DNA of 64,000 bases from Streptomyces rimosus subsp. rimosus (GCF_000720725.1 NZ_JOCQ01000011.1:1-64000); one strand, 5' to 3'; shown: positions 1 to 9,602, numbered from the stretch's first letter. Notes: a model not told the origin generated them from the letters alone. Made by a program: numbers and translations.

Positions 1-701
1 GGCGGGGGGTGGGGTGTGGGGTGTGGGCATGTGGGTCCCAATCGTTCTCACGCCGGCGGCTGTGGCAAGGGGGGACGTGCCGGGCTGTAACGGGGTCCAT
101 CCGGAAAGTGATCATGGCATATGTGGCGACTCGTTCAAAGATCGGCAACCAGCCATCGGCAAGCGTCCGGCAAGCGGAACGACAAGGAAGCGGCAAGCCG
201 CGGCCCGATGACCGGCAAGCGTCCGCCAGCGTCCGGACAAGGGGGCCGCAAGGGGGCTGGCGCACGATGGCCGTCGGCTGCCCGCCGGCCCGGCCGACGC
301 CCGTCGACAGGCCCGGGCGGGTACCTCGCACCGAATGACCACCACCTCGCGGACAGGAACGACATGCACTCAGAAGGCCACGTGGACGCGCCCGGCGCGA
401 GGACCGGAAGGCCGGCTGCCGCTCCGGGCACGGCCTCGGCGCACCCGCGGCCGTGGCGTCCGGCGGCGCCGTAGCGCGGCGCGCGCTTTCAGGAGGACCC
501 GCTCCGTGCCATCGCCTCCCCGCGCCGTACCCGCCCACGCCGAAGCCGGGCGACTTTTACGGAAATTGAGCTCCGCTGCCCCGGACCCGGCGGCCGTCGC
601 CGACGCCACCGACCGTACGGAAGAACGCCGACACCCCCTCACACCGAGCGCGCGACCGGCCACCGCCCTGCCTTCTCCCCCACGGAACCAGGACCTGAGA
701 C
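1..701. other. Gene-poor 5' stretch
   Basis: I see no convincing gene in this stretch. Reading frames here are arginine-rich and match no family I know. Between about 150 and 240 the sequence has imperfect direct repeats around CGGCAAGCGTCCG. The last part should carry the promoter and leader of the downstream acyl carrier protein gene, but no clear -35/-10 pair stands out. Confidence 0.4.
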
Positions 702-971
702 ATGAACCGGACACAGAAGATCCAGCAGTTCATCGAAGAGCGCTTCCTCGTCCAATTCGGCGGCGAGGTGACGGCCGACACCGACCTCTTCCAGGCGGGC
801 GTCATCGACTCGTTCGGCTACATCCAGCTCATGTCCTTCATCGAGAACGACTTCGCGCTGCGCGACACGGACGACGAGCTGCTCTCCAACATTTTCGTTT
901 CCCTGACGGACATCGACGCGTTCGTTGCCGGTCTGGCCGAAAATCATGCCCCCGCGGGCGAGGGGTGGTGA
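702..971 (+). CDS. Acyl carrier protein (stand-alone)
   Basis: This 89-residue protein has the size and helical layout of a discrete acyl or peptidyl carrier protein. The motif GVIDSFGYIQL (about residues 33-43) holds the serine that would receive 4'-phosphopantetheine, and the Asp-Ser-Phe form is usual in free-standing carrier proteins. The start ATG follows an AGGAC-like ribosome site 7 bases upstream. No ketosynthase, adenylation domain or other partner lies beside it; a short coding-like fragment follows at 1008. It is probably an orphan carrier or the remnant of a larger pathway. The family call is firm; the substrate is unknown. Confidence 0.85.
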   Translation: MNRTQKIQQFIEERFLVQFGGEVTADTDLFQAGVIDSFGYIQLMSFIENDFALRDTDDELLSNIFVSLTDIDAFVAGLAENHAPAGEGW

Positions 972-1007
972 GGCGCGCCGTGTGCGGGCGCGCCCTGAGG
1001 TCCTCCC

Positions 1008-1130
1008 ATGACCCACACGGAAACCGTTGACGAGACCCCGGCGACGCGGGCCGCCCACTTCCGCGCGGAGGCTGCCGCGCGGGGGATTCCGGCGGCGGAG
1101 GTGGCGGCGCACCTACGCGCCGCGGGCCGC
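1008..1130 (+). pseudogene. Possible remnant of a gene downstream of the carrier protein
   Basis: Starting at the ATG at 1008, about 40 codons read like real coding sequence with GC-rich third positions. The product is acidic and alanine-rich (TPATRAAHFRAEAAARGI), and GAGGTCC lies just upstream of the start. After about 1128 the frame becomes an arginine-rich string and runs into the end of the opposite-strand RraA-like gene. A different frame then looks more protein-like, which suggests a frameshift or truncation. I do not recognise the family. It could be chance. Confidence 0.25.
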
Positions 1131-1264
1131 CGAGCTGGGCTCCGCCGGGTCGCACGTCGTCGGATGCTGCCCGCACGGGCGCTTCCAGCACAGTTGGCGG
1201 GCCTCGTGCCACGGCCGGCCCGGTGGGTCCCGTCGGTCCTGCCGGTCCCGTCGGTCCCGCGCGC

Positions 1265-1894
1265 TCACCCCATGAACCCCTGCTCCCGCAGGATCGCGTC
1301 GATACGGGCCCGGTGGGCCGCCTCCCAGGCGTCGAGGGTTTCGTCCGCCTCCTTGGCCAGTTTCTTCCGGGCGTCGGCGAGCACCTGCTGCTGACGGTCC
1401 CCGGGCCCGGGGGTGACGACGACGCCCTCTTCGTCGGCCACCACGACGTCACCGGCGCGTACGGTCACGCCGCCGCACCGCACCGGGCCGTTGAGCGGCG
1501 CGACAGCCGCCTTCGAGCCGGGGATGGGGATGACACCACGGGCGAACACGGGGAAACCCGCCTCGCGTACCTCGCCGAGGTCACGGATCAGCCCGTCCGC
1601 CACGATGGCCGCCACCCCACGCCGCCGGGCCACGGCACAAACGTTTCCTCCGGCCAGCGCGTAGTCCAGGTCCCCCGACTCCACGACGATGACCGCACCC
1701 GGCTCCGCCCGGTGCACGGCCGCGTGCAGCATGAGGTTGTCACCCGGCGGACACCGCACGGTGAACGCGGGCCCGGCCACGCGCGGGACCGGGGACCACA
1801 GGGGCCGGATGCCGCTGTCCATGACCTGCTCGCGCCCCAGGAGGTCGGCGAGGGTGGTGGTGGGGACGGTCCGGAAGCCGGAGAAGTCGTTCAT
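1265..1894 (-). CDS. RraA-like / HMG aldolase family protein
   Basis: This 209-residue protein belongs to the RraA family, whose members include 4-hydroxy-4-methyl-2-oxoglutarate/oxaloacetate aldolases and the RNase E inhibitor RraA. The signature VADGLIRDLGEVREAG, with the Arg and Asp used for substrate and metal binding in the aldolases, lies at about residues 95-110. The start at 1894 was chosen because AGAGGA precedes it; an upstream in-frame start would add 20 unlikely residues. It diverges from the D-2-hydroxyacid dehydrogenase at 2111. Both act on 2-oxo or 2-hydroxy acids, so a joint catabolic role is plausible. The exact substrate is not visible. Confidence 0.85.
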   Translation of the reverse strand: MNDFSGFRTVPTTTLADLLGREQVMDSGIRPLWSPVPRVAGPAFTVRCPPGDNLMLHAAVHRAEPGAVIVVESGDLDYALAGGNVCAVARRRGVAAIVADGLIRDLGEVREAGFPVFARGVIPIPGSKAAVAPLNGPVRCGGVTVRAGDVVVADEEGVVVTPGPGDRQQQVLADARKKLAKEADETLDAWEAAHRARIDAILREQGFMG

Positions 1895-2110
1895 GGGTTC
1901 CTCTTCTACCGGCTCAAGTGGATCAACGCCAGGGATTCCGGGCGGCTTTCCCATCCTTTACGTCCTTTGCCATCGAGCTGCCGGTGCGGCCGCCACCCCT
2001 GTGAGTTGTCGGTACGGCCGCCGCACCGCACCCGTAATGTGATCACCGTGCCGCGGGTCCCGGGCGGGCCGGGCACCTCGACCACCCATCGCACCTACGG
2101 AGACACCGCC

Positions 2111-3070
2111 ATGAACCTGCGCTGTGCCGTGCTCGACGACTACCAGGACATCGCCACGACCGCCGCCGACTGGAGCCCCGTCCAGGACCGGGTGGAGGTC
2201 ACCGGCTTCACCCGGCACTTCGCCACCGAGGACGAACTGGCCGGGGCGCTGGCCGGTTTCGACATCGTCGTCACGCTGCGCGAGCGGGTGCCGTTCCCGG
2301 CGGGGCTGTTCGCCCGGCTGCCCCGGCTCAAGCTCCTCGTCGCCTCGGGCATGCGCAACTCCGTGATCGACTTCGCCGCGGCGGCGGAGCACGGCGTGAC
2401 GGTGTGCGGTACGGCCAGTTCGTCCACCCCGCCCGTCGAACTGACCTGGGCGCTGCTCCTCGGCCTCGCCCGGGGCGTGGTCACCGAGCACAACGCGCTG
2501 CGCGCGGGCGGCCCCTGGCAGTCCACGGTCGGCGCCGACCTGCACGGCAAGCGGCTCGGCCTGCTCGGGCTCGGCAAGATCGGCAGCCGGGTGGCCCGGG
2601 TCGGCGCGGCGTTCGGCATGGACGTGGTGGCGTGGAGCCGGAACCTCACCGCGGAACGCGCCGAAGAGGTCGGCACCGGCCTCGCGCCGAGTCTGGAGGA
2701 ACTGCTGCGCACCAGCGACTTCCTCTCCGTCCACCTGGCACTGAGCGACCGCACCCGAGGGCTGCTCGGCGCCCCCGAACTGGCCCTGCTCAAGCCGACC
2801 GCGTACCTGGTCAACACCTCGCGCGCGGCCATCGTCGACCAGGACGCCCTGCTCGCCGCGCTGCACGAGGGCCGGATCGCCGGCGCGGGCATCGACGTCT
2901 TCGACACCGAGCCGCTGCCCGCCGACCATCCGATGCGCACGGCACCACGGCTGCTGGCCACGCCGCACCTCGGCTACGTGTCCCAGGACAACTACCGTAC
3001 GTATTACGGTCAGGCCGTCGAGGACATCGAGGCGTTTCTCAAGGGGGCGCCGATACGTCGGCTGGGGTGA
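2111..3070 (+). CDS. D-2-hydroxyacid dehydrogenase family protein
   Basis: The 319-residue product is a cytosolic NAD(P)-dependent D-isomer-specific 2-hydroxyacid dehydrogenase, reducing a 2-oxoacid or oxidising a D-2-hydroxyacid. The Rossmann motif GLGKIGSRVARVG lies at about 154-166. The catalytic Arg is in NTSRAAIVD, the Glu in FDTEPLPADHP and the His in ATPHLGYVS, so the active triad is complete. Length is normal for the SerA/GyaR-like group. The ATG at 2111 begins the conserved N-terminal beta strand. It diverges from the RraA-like gene across 216 bp and converges on the MFS gene. Confidence 0.9.
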   Translation: MNLRCAVLDDYQDIATTAADWSPVQDRVEVTGFTRHFATEDELAGALAGFDIVVTLRERVPFPAGLFARLPRLKLLVASGMRNSVIDFAAAAEHGVTVCGTASSSTPPVELTWALLLGLARGVVTEHNALRAGGPWQSTVGADLHGKRLGLLGLGKIGSRVARVGAAFGMDVVAWSRNLTAERAEEVGTGLAPSLEELLRTSDFLSVHLALSDRTRGLLGAPELALLKPTAYLVNTSRAAIVDQDALLAALHEGRIAGAGIDVFDTEPLPADHPMRTAPRLLATPHLGYVSQDNYRTYYGQAVEDIEAFLKGAPIRRLG

Positions 3071-3171
3071 GGACGGCCCAGCCGATGAGCACCCGTGCGG
3101 CCCGTGTCGCCAGCCCCTTGCCCACCGCCGACGGCTCCAGACGGCAGCCTGTTGTACGGCCCGATGAACTC

Positions 3172-4635
3172 CTACTCACACGCCCCGGGCGGCTGTGGCA
3201 GTGCCCGCAGCAGGACGGACACCGCGATGGCCAGCGCCAGACAGAAGGCCAGGGCGGCGGCCAGGGCAGGGCCGTACGCGCTCGGGTCGTGGTGCGCGGC
3301 GCCGCCCAGCGTGCCGTAGAAGATGACGCCGACGACGGCGACCCCGACCGAGCCGCCCACTTGCTGGCCGGTGGACAGGATGCCGGAGGCCATGCCGATC
3401 TCCGCGGGCCGTACGCGGGCGAGTACGGCGTTGAGCAGCGGCGTGACCAGCACACCGGTGCCCGCGCCGATCACCAGCAGGGGGACGACGAGGGACCGGG
3501 CGGTCAGCGCGGCCCCGGCGTGGAGGACGACGGCGACGGCGGTTGCGTGACCGAGGCCGAGGACGAGCGCCCCGGTCTGCAACAGGCGCCGCCCGTAACG
3601 GGCCAGGCGCCCGGCGACGAGGCTGCCGGCGAAGAAGGCCGCCGCGAAGGGCAGGTAGAAGGCGCCGGCGGCGAGGGTGCCCAGGCCGAGGCCGTCCTGC
3701 AGGGTGACGGACAGCACCAGGAAGAGGGAGTTGATCCCGAAGTACGTGAGCAGGACCAGCACCATGCCGACCGCGAAGGCGCGGGACCGCAGCAGGCGCA
3801 GCCGTACGAGCGGGGAACCGCCGCGTGCCTCCACCCGGCGTTCCACGCGCGCGAAGGCGACGAGGGCGAGTGCCCCCAGGGCCGGGCTGAGCCATGTCCA
3901 CAGCGGCCAGCCGGCCTCCCGGCCCTCGACCAGCGGTACGACGAGGAGGAAGAGCGCGGGCGTCAGTACGGCCGTGCCGGCCAGGTCGAGGCGGTGGGCC
4001 TCCGGGGCCCGCGACTCGGGGACGAGGGCGGCCGCCAGGGCCAGCGTGAGCAGGCCGACGGGTACGTTCACCCAGAAGACCGGGCGCCAGGACGTACCGA
4101 AGAGGTCGGCGGAGACGAGCACCCCACCGAGGAGCTGCCCGGCGACCCCGGCCGTACCGATGACCGCGCCGAGCACACCGAACGCCCGCGCGCGCCGCTC
4201 CGGCGGCAGCAGCACCTGGACGGTCGAGAAGACCTGCGGGGACATCACGGCGGCACCGAGACCCTGGACGAGCCGCGCGCCGATCAGCGCCCCGGCGCCG
4301 GGCGCGGCAGCACAGGCCGCCGAAGCGAGCGTGAAGACGGCCATACCGATCAGGAAGCACCGTTTGCGGCCGATGAGGTCGCCGAGGCGGGCGCCGGTGA
4401 TCAGGGCGACGGCGTAGGCGAGCTGATAGCCGGCGAGGACGAGCTGCACGTCCGCGTCGGAGGCGTGCAGGTCCTGCTGGATGGCCGGAGTGGCCACGAG
4501 GACGATGAAGGTGTCCAGTACGGCCACGAAGGTGCCGATGAGGACGACGGAGAGGGCGCGCCAGGGGGAGGGCGCGGTGCGGGCGTGGGCACGGACGTCG
4601 AATCCGGAGTCGGCCGGTGGCCTGGTGTACGTCAT
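3172..4635 (-). CDS. MFS drug exporter, DHA2 (EmrB/QacA) type
   Basis: This 487-residue integral membrane protein has about 14 hydrophobic segments, as in the DHA2 family of proton-driven multidrug exporters. Motif A is present as GARLGDLIGRKR (about 84-95), and the first segment carries the LDTFIVLVATPAI pattern typical of the group. The gene starts 177 bp from, and divergent to, an MmyB-like regulator at 4813, an arrangement that usually means local control of the transporter. The exported compound cannot be told from sequence. Confidence 0.92.
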   Translation of the reverse strand: MTYTRPPADSGFDVRAHARTAPSPWRALSVVLIGTFVAVLDTFIVLVATPAIQQDLHASDADVQLVLAGYQLAYAVALITGARLGDLIGRKRCFLIGMAVFTLASAACAAAPGAGALIGARLVQGLGAAVMSPQVFSTVQVLLPPERRARAFGVLGAVIGTAGVAGQLLGGVLVSADLFGTSWRPVFWVNVPVGLLTLALAAALVPESRAPEAHRLDLAGTAVLTPALFLLVVPLVEGREAGWPLWTWLSPALGALALVAFARVERRVEARGGSPLVRLRLLRSRAFAVGMVLVLLTYFGINSLFLVLSVTLQDGLGLGTLAAGAFYLPFAAAFFAGSLVAGRLARYGRRLLQTGALVLGLGHATAVAVVLHAGAALTARSLVVPLLVIGAGTGVLVTPLLNAVLARVRPAEIGMASGILSTGQQVGGSVGVAVVGVIFYGTLGGAAHHDPSAYGPALAAALAFCLALAIAVSVLLRALPQPPGACE

Positions 4636-4812
4636 GATCTCGACCCTCGTCCGGGCCCGGACGGCGGTACAGAGGCCATTTATGCTGGTGGTGGCGGTAC
4701 CCCCCTGTGCGGTCCGGAGTGCTGGGAGCGGCTGCGGCCGCCGCGGGAACACGCATCGCGCACGGGGACCGCGAGTGGGGGAGGACTGGGGAAGAAATGG
4801 GGGAGGACCGGA

Positions 4813-5733
4813 ATGAGCGGGCGCGAAGCCAGGGGGAGCGGGGAGGGGACGGCGTCCGACGCGGCGGAACAGCGACGGGTCCTGGCCGCCTTCCTCCGCT
4901 CCCGCAGGGAACGCATCGCCCCCGGTGACGCGGGCCTCCCGGCAGGCCCGCGCCGCCGTACGCCCGGACTGCGCCGCGAGGAGGTCGCGACGCTGTCGGG
5001 TGTCAGTGTCACGTGGTACACGTGGCTCGAACAGGCCAGGGACATCACCGTCAGCCGCCAGGTCCTGCACAGCCTGGCCCGGGTCCTGTGCCTGTCCCCG
5101 GCCGAGACCCGGCACCTGTTCGCCCTGGCCGGACAGCCGTTGCCGGCACCTGCTGCGGCACAGGCCGGAGGCCGGACGTTGCAGCGGCTCGTGGACGCGC
5201 TCGACCCGCACCCGGCGTACGTGATCGCCGCCAACTGGGACCTGCTGGCCTGGAACCGCGCGGAAGCGGGCCTCATCGGCGACCCGGCGCACTGGGGCGA
5301 TCCCGAACGCAATCTGCTGCGCCTGGTGTTCACCGATCCCCGTATCCGTACGCTGCTGGCCGACTGGCCCGACCAGGCCCGTACGCTGCTGGAGCAGTAC
5401 CGCGCCGGCGCCGACCGGCACCCCGGCGACCCGGCGTTCACCCGTCTGACCGCCGACCTCCGCGAACGCAGCGCGGAATTCCGTACCTGGTGGGACACCC
5501 ACGACATCGCCGAATTCCGACCCACCCGCCGCGTCTTCGACCACCCGCATCTGGGACGCCTGACCTTCGACTACGTCAAACTCACACCGGTCGACACCCC
5601 TGGGGTCACGCTGGTCTCCTGCATGCCGTCGGACGACGGGACGGCCGGGAAACTGGGGGAGTTGAGTGCGTACGCGGACGGCCTCGAAGCGGTTTCGCAA
5701 CGGCGCGCCGAGGGCGCACCGAGCCCCCGGTGA
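4813..5733 (+). CDS. XRE/MmyB-like transcriptional regulator
   Basis: The 306-residue protein has an N-terminal helix-turn-helix (LRREEVATLSGVSVTWYTWL, about 56-75) followed by the MmyB-type ligand-binding domain of about 170 residues, recognisable from NRAEAGLIGD and the D-I-A-E-F-R-P-T segment. Such proteins are common in Streptomyces; in the related MmyB a fatty acid sits in the C-terminal domain. The divergent MFS gene is the obvious regulated neighbour. The ATG at 4813 follows a GGAGG at about 4802. Target and ligand are inferred, not seen. Confidence 0.9.
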   Translation: MSGREARGSGEGTASDAAEQRRVLAAFLRSRRERIAPGDAGLPAGPRRRTPGLRREEVATLSGVSVTWYTWLEQARDITVSRQVLHSLARVLCLSPAETRHLFALAGQPLPAPAAAQAGGRTLQRLVDALDPHPAYVIAANWDLLAWNRAEAGLIGDPAHWGDPERNLLRLVFTDPRIRTLLADWPDQARTLLEQYRAGADRHPGDPAFTRLTADLRERSAEFRTWWDTHDIAEFRPTRRVFDHPHLGRLTFDYVKLTPVDTPGVTLVSCMPSDDGTAGKLGELSAYADGLEAVSQRRAEGAPSPR

Positions 5734-5783
5734 TCCCTTCTCGCCCACGGACAGCGCAACCCGCGCCGTAACACCCGTCCCCC

Positions 5784-6860
5784 TCACACGGCGGTACGCC
5801 GCACGCACTCCCCGACCACCGACCGCAGGTCCCCCGTCCGTCCCAGCAGTTCCCGTTGCACATGGGCCCCGTTGCCGCGGCCCAGCAGGGTGTCGAGGCC
5901 TTCCTTGGCGAGGGCCAGGTCGCCGGTGTCCTCCAGGGCCTCGCCGACGTGGTCGAGCAGGGCGCGGACCACGGCCTCGGCGGGGGCCGGGGTCCAGGTG
6001 AGCGGGTGGACGAGCCGGCCGGACAGGCCCGACCGGCCGGCCCGCCAGGTCGCCAGCCGCAGCAGACCGATCCCGGCGGAGTCCGGCGGCTCGCCCGCAC
6101 GCCACGCGCGGGCCGCCGTCTCGACCAGCCCGCGGGTCAGCGCGGCGAGCAGTACCGTGTCGTCCGACTGCAGGCACACGTCGGCGACTCTGATCTCGAC
6201 GGTGGGGTAGTGACGCGACAGCCGGGCATCGAAGTAGATCATGCCCTCGTCGATCAGGGTGCCGGTCGCCAGCATCTCCCGCACCCGCCGGTGGTAGTTC
6301 TCCGCGCACCCGAACGGCTCCATGGGCCCGGAGGACGGCCAGCGGCCCCACACCCGGCTGCGGTAGCTGCTGTACCGGGTGTCCTTGCCCTGCCAGAAAG
6401 GCGAGTTGGCGCTGAGCGCCAGCAGCGTCGGTAGCCAGGGGCGGATGCGGTCCAGTACGGCCACGCCCTCGTCGTCGGACTCCACGGACACGTGGATGTG
6501 GCAGCCGCAGGCCAGCTGCTCCTGCGCGGTACGGCCGAACTCCTCCTCCAGCCGCTGGTAGCGCTCGTCCACGCTGAGGGACGGCGTGACGGGCAGCGGA
6601 GAAGTGGCCAGGGCCACCAGTTCCGTACCGGCCCGGCGCGCCCGGCGCGCCGCCTCGCCACGCCAGCGCCCGACCTCCGCGGCCAGGTCCTCGATCAGCT
6701 TTCTGGGACGGGTGGCGATCTCCAGCTGCTCGCGGTGCAGTTCCTTGTCCAAGGTGGAATCGTGCGGAGTCGAGGCCAGCACGGTCCCGGCGACAGCTCG
6801 CGGCTCCCCTGAGTGCGGATCCACCAGGAGCAGTTCTTCTTCCACACCCACGCTCCGCAT
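5784..6860 (-). CDS. Carboxylate-amine ligase, YbdK/GCS2 family
   Basis: This 358-residue protein belongs to the GCS2/YbdK family, ATP-dependent ligases that join glutamate to cysteine or other amines. The N-terminus GVEEELLLVDP is the family start motif, and GCHIHVSVES (about 124-133) supplies metal-binding residues. Streptomyces carry several paralogues; only some make gamma-glutamylcysteine, so the substrate here is open. It converges on the MmyB-like regulator and has a 283-bp upstream gap shared with a divergent hydrolase. No egt or mycothiol genes are nearby. Confidence 0.85.
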   Translation of the reverse strand: MRSVGVEEELLLVDPHSGEPRAVAGTVLASTPHDSTLDKELHREQLEIATRPRKLIEDLAAEVGRWRGEAARRARRAGTELVALATSPLPVTPSLSVDERYQRLEEEFGRTAQEQLACGCHIHVSVESDDEGVAVLDRIRPWLPTLLALSANSPFWQGKDTRYSSYRSRVWGRWPSSGPMEPFGCAENYHRRVREMLATGTLIDEGMIYFDARLSRHYPTVEIRVADVCLQSDDTVLLAALTRGLVETAARAWRAGEPPDSAGIGLLRLATWRAGRSGLSGRLVHPLTWTPAPAEAVVRALLDHVGEALEDTGDLALAKEGLDTLLGRGNGAHVQRELLGRTGDLRSVVGECVRRTAV

Positions 6861-7143
6861 ACGACAGCCTCTCTCGACCGGCGACGGTCAGCAGGACGGG
6901 CTTTCGGGCCTGCTGCCATAGGAGACGTTCGCGCGGCACGGCACAAGGGGTCGGGCGGCCACCGAGTGGCGTGATGAGAGCGGGGGTGTGACGCGGGCCG
7001 CCGGCCCCGAATGCGGAGGCCGGCATGCCGGCGGGGCCGTATGCCCGGCGCGGAGACCGGTCGGTTGGACATCGGTACGCGGCCGACTGGATCTGTTGTG
7101 ATGGTGAGCGTGCCCGGGTTGTTCCGTGGAGGGGGGCGGGCTC

Positions 7144-7968
7144 ATGCCGGTGCTGAGGACGAACGGGATCCGTCTCGCGTACGAGGAGTACGGGACCGGG
7201 GAACCGGTCGTGATGGTCACCGGTACCGGCGCGCCCGGACGGGTGTGGCGCGCGCACCAGGTGCCCGCCCTGACCGCGGCCGGATACCGGGTGATCACTT
7301 TCGACCACCGGGGTGTCGCGTCGAACGGGCAGCACGAACACCCCTTCACCCTCGACGACATGGCGGCCGACCTCGCCGGCCTCATCACCCACGTCAGCCC
7401 GGGGCCGTGCCGCGTCGTGGGCTTCTCACTGGGGTCGATCATCGTCCAGGAACTGCTTGTGGCCCGGCCCGAACTCGTCGGCCGGGCCGTGCTGATGGCG
7501 ACCATCGGCCGGGCGGACACGCTGGTCGGCGCGATGGCGTCCGCCGAGATCGCCCTGTGCGACAGCGGAGCCGTCCTCCCGCCCCGGTACGCGGCCTACG
7601 TCCAGGCCCTGCAGTACCTGTCGGGGGAGACGCTCGGCGACGAGGAACGGCTCCGGGGCTGGCTGGACATCTTCGAGATGACGGCGGCGACCGATTTCAC
7701 CGGTGTCCGCGGCCAATTGGGCCTCCAGGTGATCGAGGACCGGCGGCCCGCGTACCGGGCCATTCGGTGTCCGTGCCTGGTCATCGGATTCGGCGACGAC
7801 CGTATCGTCCGCCCGCGGCTGGTGCGCGAGGTCGCCGAGTGCATTCCCGGCGCCGCGTACACCGAGCTGCCGGGGTGCGGCCATTACGGGTATCTGGAAA
7901 AGCCGGAGCTGGTGAATTCCGCCATTCTGGAATTCTTCGCGGGACGGCAGAAGGCCGAGCGGGTTTGA
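7144..7968 (+). CDS. Alpha/beta hydrolase
   Basis: The 274-residue product is an alpha/beta-hydrolase-fold enzyme of the small soluble esterase/lipase-like type. The nucleophile elbow is GFSLGS (about residue 95), the acid is likely in GFGDDRIVRP and the histidine in GCGHYGYLEKPE near the C-terminus. The ATG at 7144 was preferred because the family consensus begins there (VLRTNGIRLAYEEYG). It converges with the acyl-CoA ligase at 8037, separated by a hairpin-rich 68-bp gap. Substrate is unknown. Confidence 0.88.
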   Translation: MPVLRTNGIRLAYEEYGTGEPVVMVTGTGAPGRVWRAHQVPALTAAGYRVITFDHRGVASNGQHEHPFTLDDMAADLAGLITHVSPGPCRVVGFSLGSIIVQELLVARPELVGRAVLMATIGRADTLVGAMASAEIALCDSGAVLPPRYAAYVQALQYLSGETLGDEERLRGWLDIFEMTAATDFTGVRGQLGLQVIEDRRPAYRAIRCPCLVIGFGDDRIVRPRLVREVAECIPGAAYTELPGCGHYGYLEKPELVNSAILEFFAGRQKAERV

Positions 7969-7991
7969 GCGGGCCGTACGCCCGGGCCCGC
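7969..7991 (+). terminator. Putative terminator hairpin after the hydrolase
   Basis: Directly after the TGA stop, GCGGGCC pairs with GGCCCGC seven bases each side of a 9-base loop. More GC-rich repeats follow up to 8035. There is no T-tract, as is common in Streptomyces, so the call rests on position between two convergent genes. Confidence 0.4.
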
Positions 7992-8036
7992 CCTCCGGGC
8001 CCTCGTGCGCCCGGGCCCGGCCCCCGGCCCACCCCT

Positions 8037-9602
8037 TCAGTTCCCCAGCATCGCCCGGATCCGCTTCTTGTCGGGCTTGCCCACCGGAGTCAGCGGGATC
8101 TCCGTAACCAGGTGCAGGGCGGAGGGCGCGTACATCGCGCCCTTGTGCCGGGTGACGAACTCCCGCACCCGGCCCAGGTCGAGCGGGCGTTGCGGTACGG
8201 GGACGATCGCGACGTGCACCTCTTCGCCGGCGTCCGGGCCGCGCACGCCGAACGCCGCGCAGTGGGCGATGTCCGGGTGGGTGAGCAGCAGGTCCTCCAG
8301 CTCGCTGGTGTAGACATGGCCGCCCACCACGATGATCATGTCCTTGAGCCGGTCGACGATGTGGAGATAGCCCTCGCGGTCGAGGTAGCCGAGGTCCCCG
8401 GTGTGCACCCACCCGTCGCGCAGCACCTGCGCGGTCAGTTCGGGCTGCTTCCAGTAGCCGGTCATGGCCTGGGCGGAGCGCACCCGGATCTCGCCCACCG
8501 CGCCGACGGGTACGGGGGTGCCGTGCTCGTCGTGGATCGCGACCTCGACGCCGGGGATCACCCGGCCGACCGTGGCCTGCCCGTCCCCGGACATCCTCGC
8601 GTGTTCGTCGGGGCCGATGGCGGTGACGTGGCCCGCCTCGGACTGGCCGTAGCCGCCGAACAGGACGGCGCCGAAGGCCTCGTGGGCCTGCCGCAGCCGT
8701 GCCGGCGAGGCGGCGCAGCCGCCGTAGGAGATCCGCCGGACACTGGACAGGTCGGTGCCGGCCAGCGCGGGGTGGTCGAGCAGGCGGTAGATCAGCGGGG
8801 GCAGCAGCCACAGGTGGGTGATCCGCTCGCGTTCGACCGCGGCGAGCACCCGGCCGGGGTCGAAGGCGTCCTGGAGGACCACCGAGCCGCCGGCCAGGAA
8901 GGTGGCGTCGGCGATGTTGCCCGCCACGTGGGCGAGGGTGGTGCAGGCCAGGAAGCGGGGCGGCTCGCCGGCGCCGACGGAGCCGAAGGCGAGCATGGCC
9001 TCGTAGGGGCCGTGCGGCATCCGGACACCCTTGGGGACGCCGGTGGTACCGCCGGTGTGGCGGATGCACCAGTCGTCCTCGGGGCGGGCCGCGCTCCGTA
9101 CGGGGTGCGGCTCGTGCCGCGCGGCGCGCGCCAGCAGGTCCTGGCCGTGCGGTCCGGGGCCGAAGGAGAGGACGTACGGGGGCCGTGCGTGGGCCAGCAG
9201 GCTTTCGGCGGCCTCCGGCAGCTCCGGGTCGAGGAGCAGCAGCGCGGTGTCCACGCTCCGCGCGATGTGCGCGAGCGTCTCGGGGGCCATGCCCGGGTAC
9301 AGGAAGACGGCGCGGGCGCCGAGCAGATTGGCCGCGTACCGGGCGGTGAGTGCCTCGGGCCGGTTGCCGGACAGCAGGGACACGGTGCTGCCGCGCCCGA
9401 TTCCCCAGCCGCGCAATTCGCGCGCGATGCGGTGGACGGCGTCGCGGAATTCACCGGCGGTGATCTGCCGGCCGTCCGCCGTGGTGATGACGGGGCGGTC
9501 CGGTGCGGCGGACATGACGTCGAGAATCGATTCGACATAGGTGCGGAATACGGTCGTGGGGGAATTCACCTCTACGGCGGCGAGGTCGGTGCCGGTGGTC
9601 AT
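8037..9602 (-). CDS. Acyl-CoA ligase / AMP-binding enzyme
   Basis: This 521-residue class I adenylate-forming enzyme activates a carboxylic acid with ATP and would transfer it to CoA or a carrier protein. The P-loop-like motif is HTGGTTGVPKGV (about 172-183), the hinge motif is WVHTGDLGYLD (about 396) and the C-terminal lysine lies in GKPDKKRIRAM, so both core domains are complete. The start at 9602 has GGGAG upstream. It is monocistronic as far as I can see. The orphan carrier protein is 7 kb away, so a link is speculative. Confidence 0.9.
   Translation of the reverse strand: MTTGTDLAAVEVNSPTTVFRTYVESILDVMSAAPDRPVITTADGRQITAGEFRDAVHRIARELRGWGIGRGSTVSLLSGNRPEALTARYAANLLGARAVFLYPGMAPETLAHIARSVDTALLLLDPELPEAAESLLAHARPPYVLSFGPGPHGQDLLARAARHEPHPVRSAARPEDDWCIRHTGGTTGVPKGVRMPHGPYEAMLAFGSVGAGEPPRFLACTTLAHVAGNIADATFLAGGSVVLQDAFDPGRVLAAVERERITHLWLLPPLIYRLLDHPALAGTDLSSVRRISYGGCAASPARLRQAHEAFGAVLFGGYGQSEAGHVTAIGPDEHARMSGDGQATVGRVIPGVEVAIHDEHGTPVPVGAVGEIRVRSAQAMTGYWKQPELTAQVLRDGWVHTGDLGYLDREGYLHIVDRLKDMIIVVGGHVYTSELEDLLLTHPDIAHCAAFGVRGPDAGEEVHVAIVPVPQRPLDLGRVREFVTRHKGAMYAPSALHLVTEIPLTPVGKPDKKRIRAMLGN

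Noticed and set aside
1219..1258. Collagen-like Gly-Pro-Val/Gly-Pro-Ala frames on both strands
   Set aside because: They come from a 9-bp CGGTCCCGT-type repeat at the end of the RraA-like gene and extend into no sensible protein.
2404..4812. Very long open frame on the plus strand running opposite the MFS gene
   Set aside because: Composition is Arg/Gly/Glu-rich and mirrors the MFS codons; the MFS protein on the other strand has clear family motifs.
4636..7392. Long minus-strand open frame joined upstream of the MFS gene
   Set aside because: High GC removes stop codons; only the part from 4635 down encodes the recognisable transporter, and the rest is antisense to the MmyB-like and hydrolase genes.
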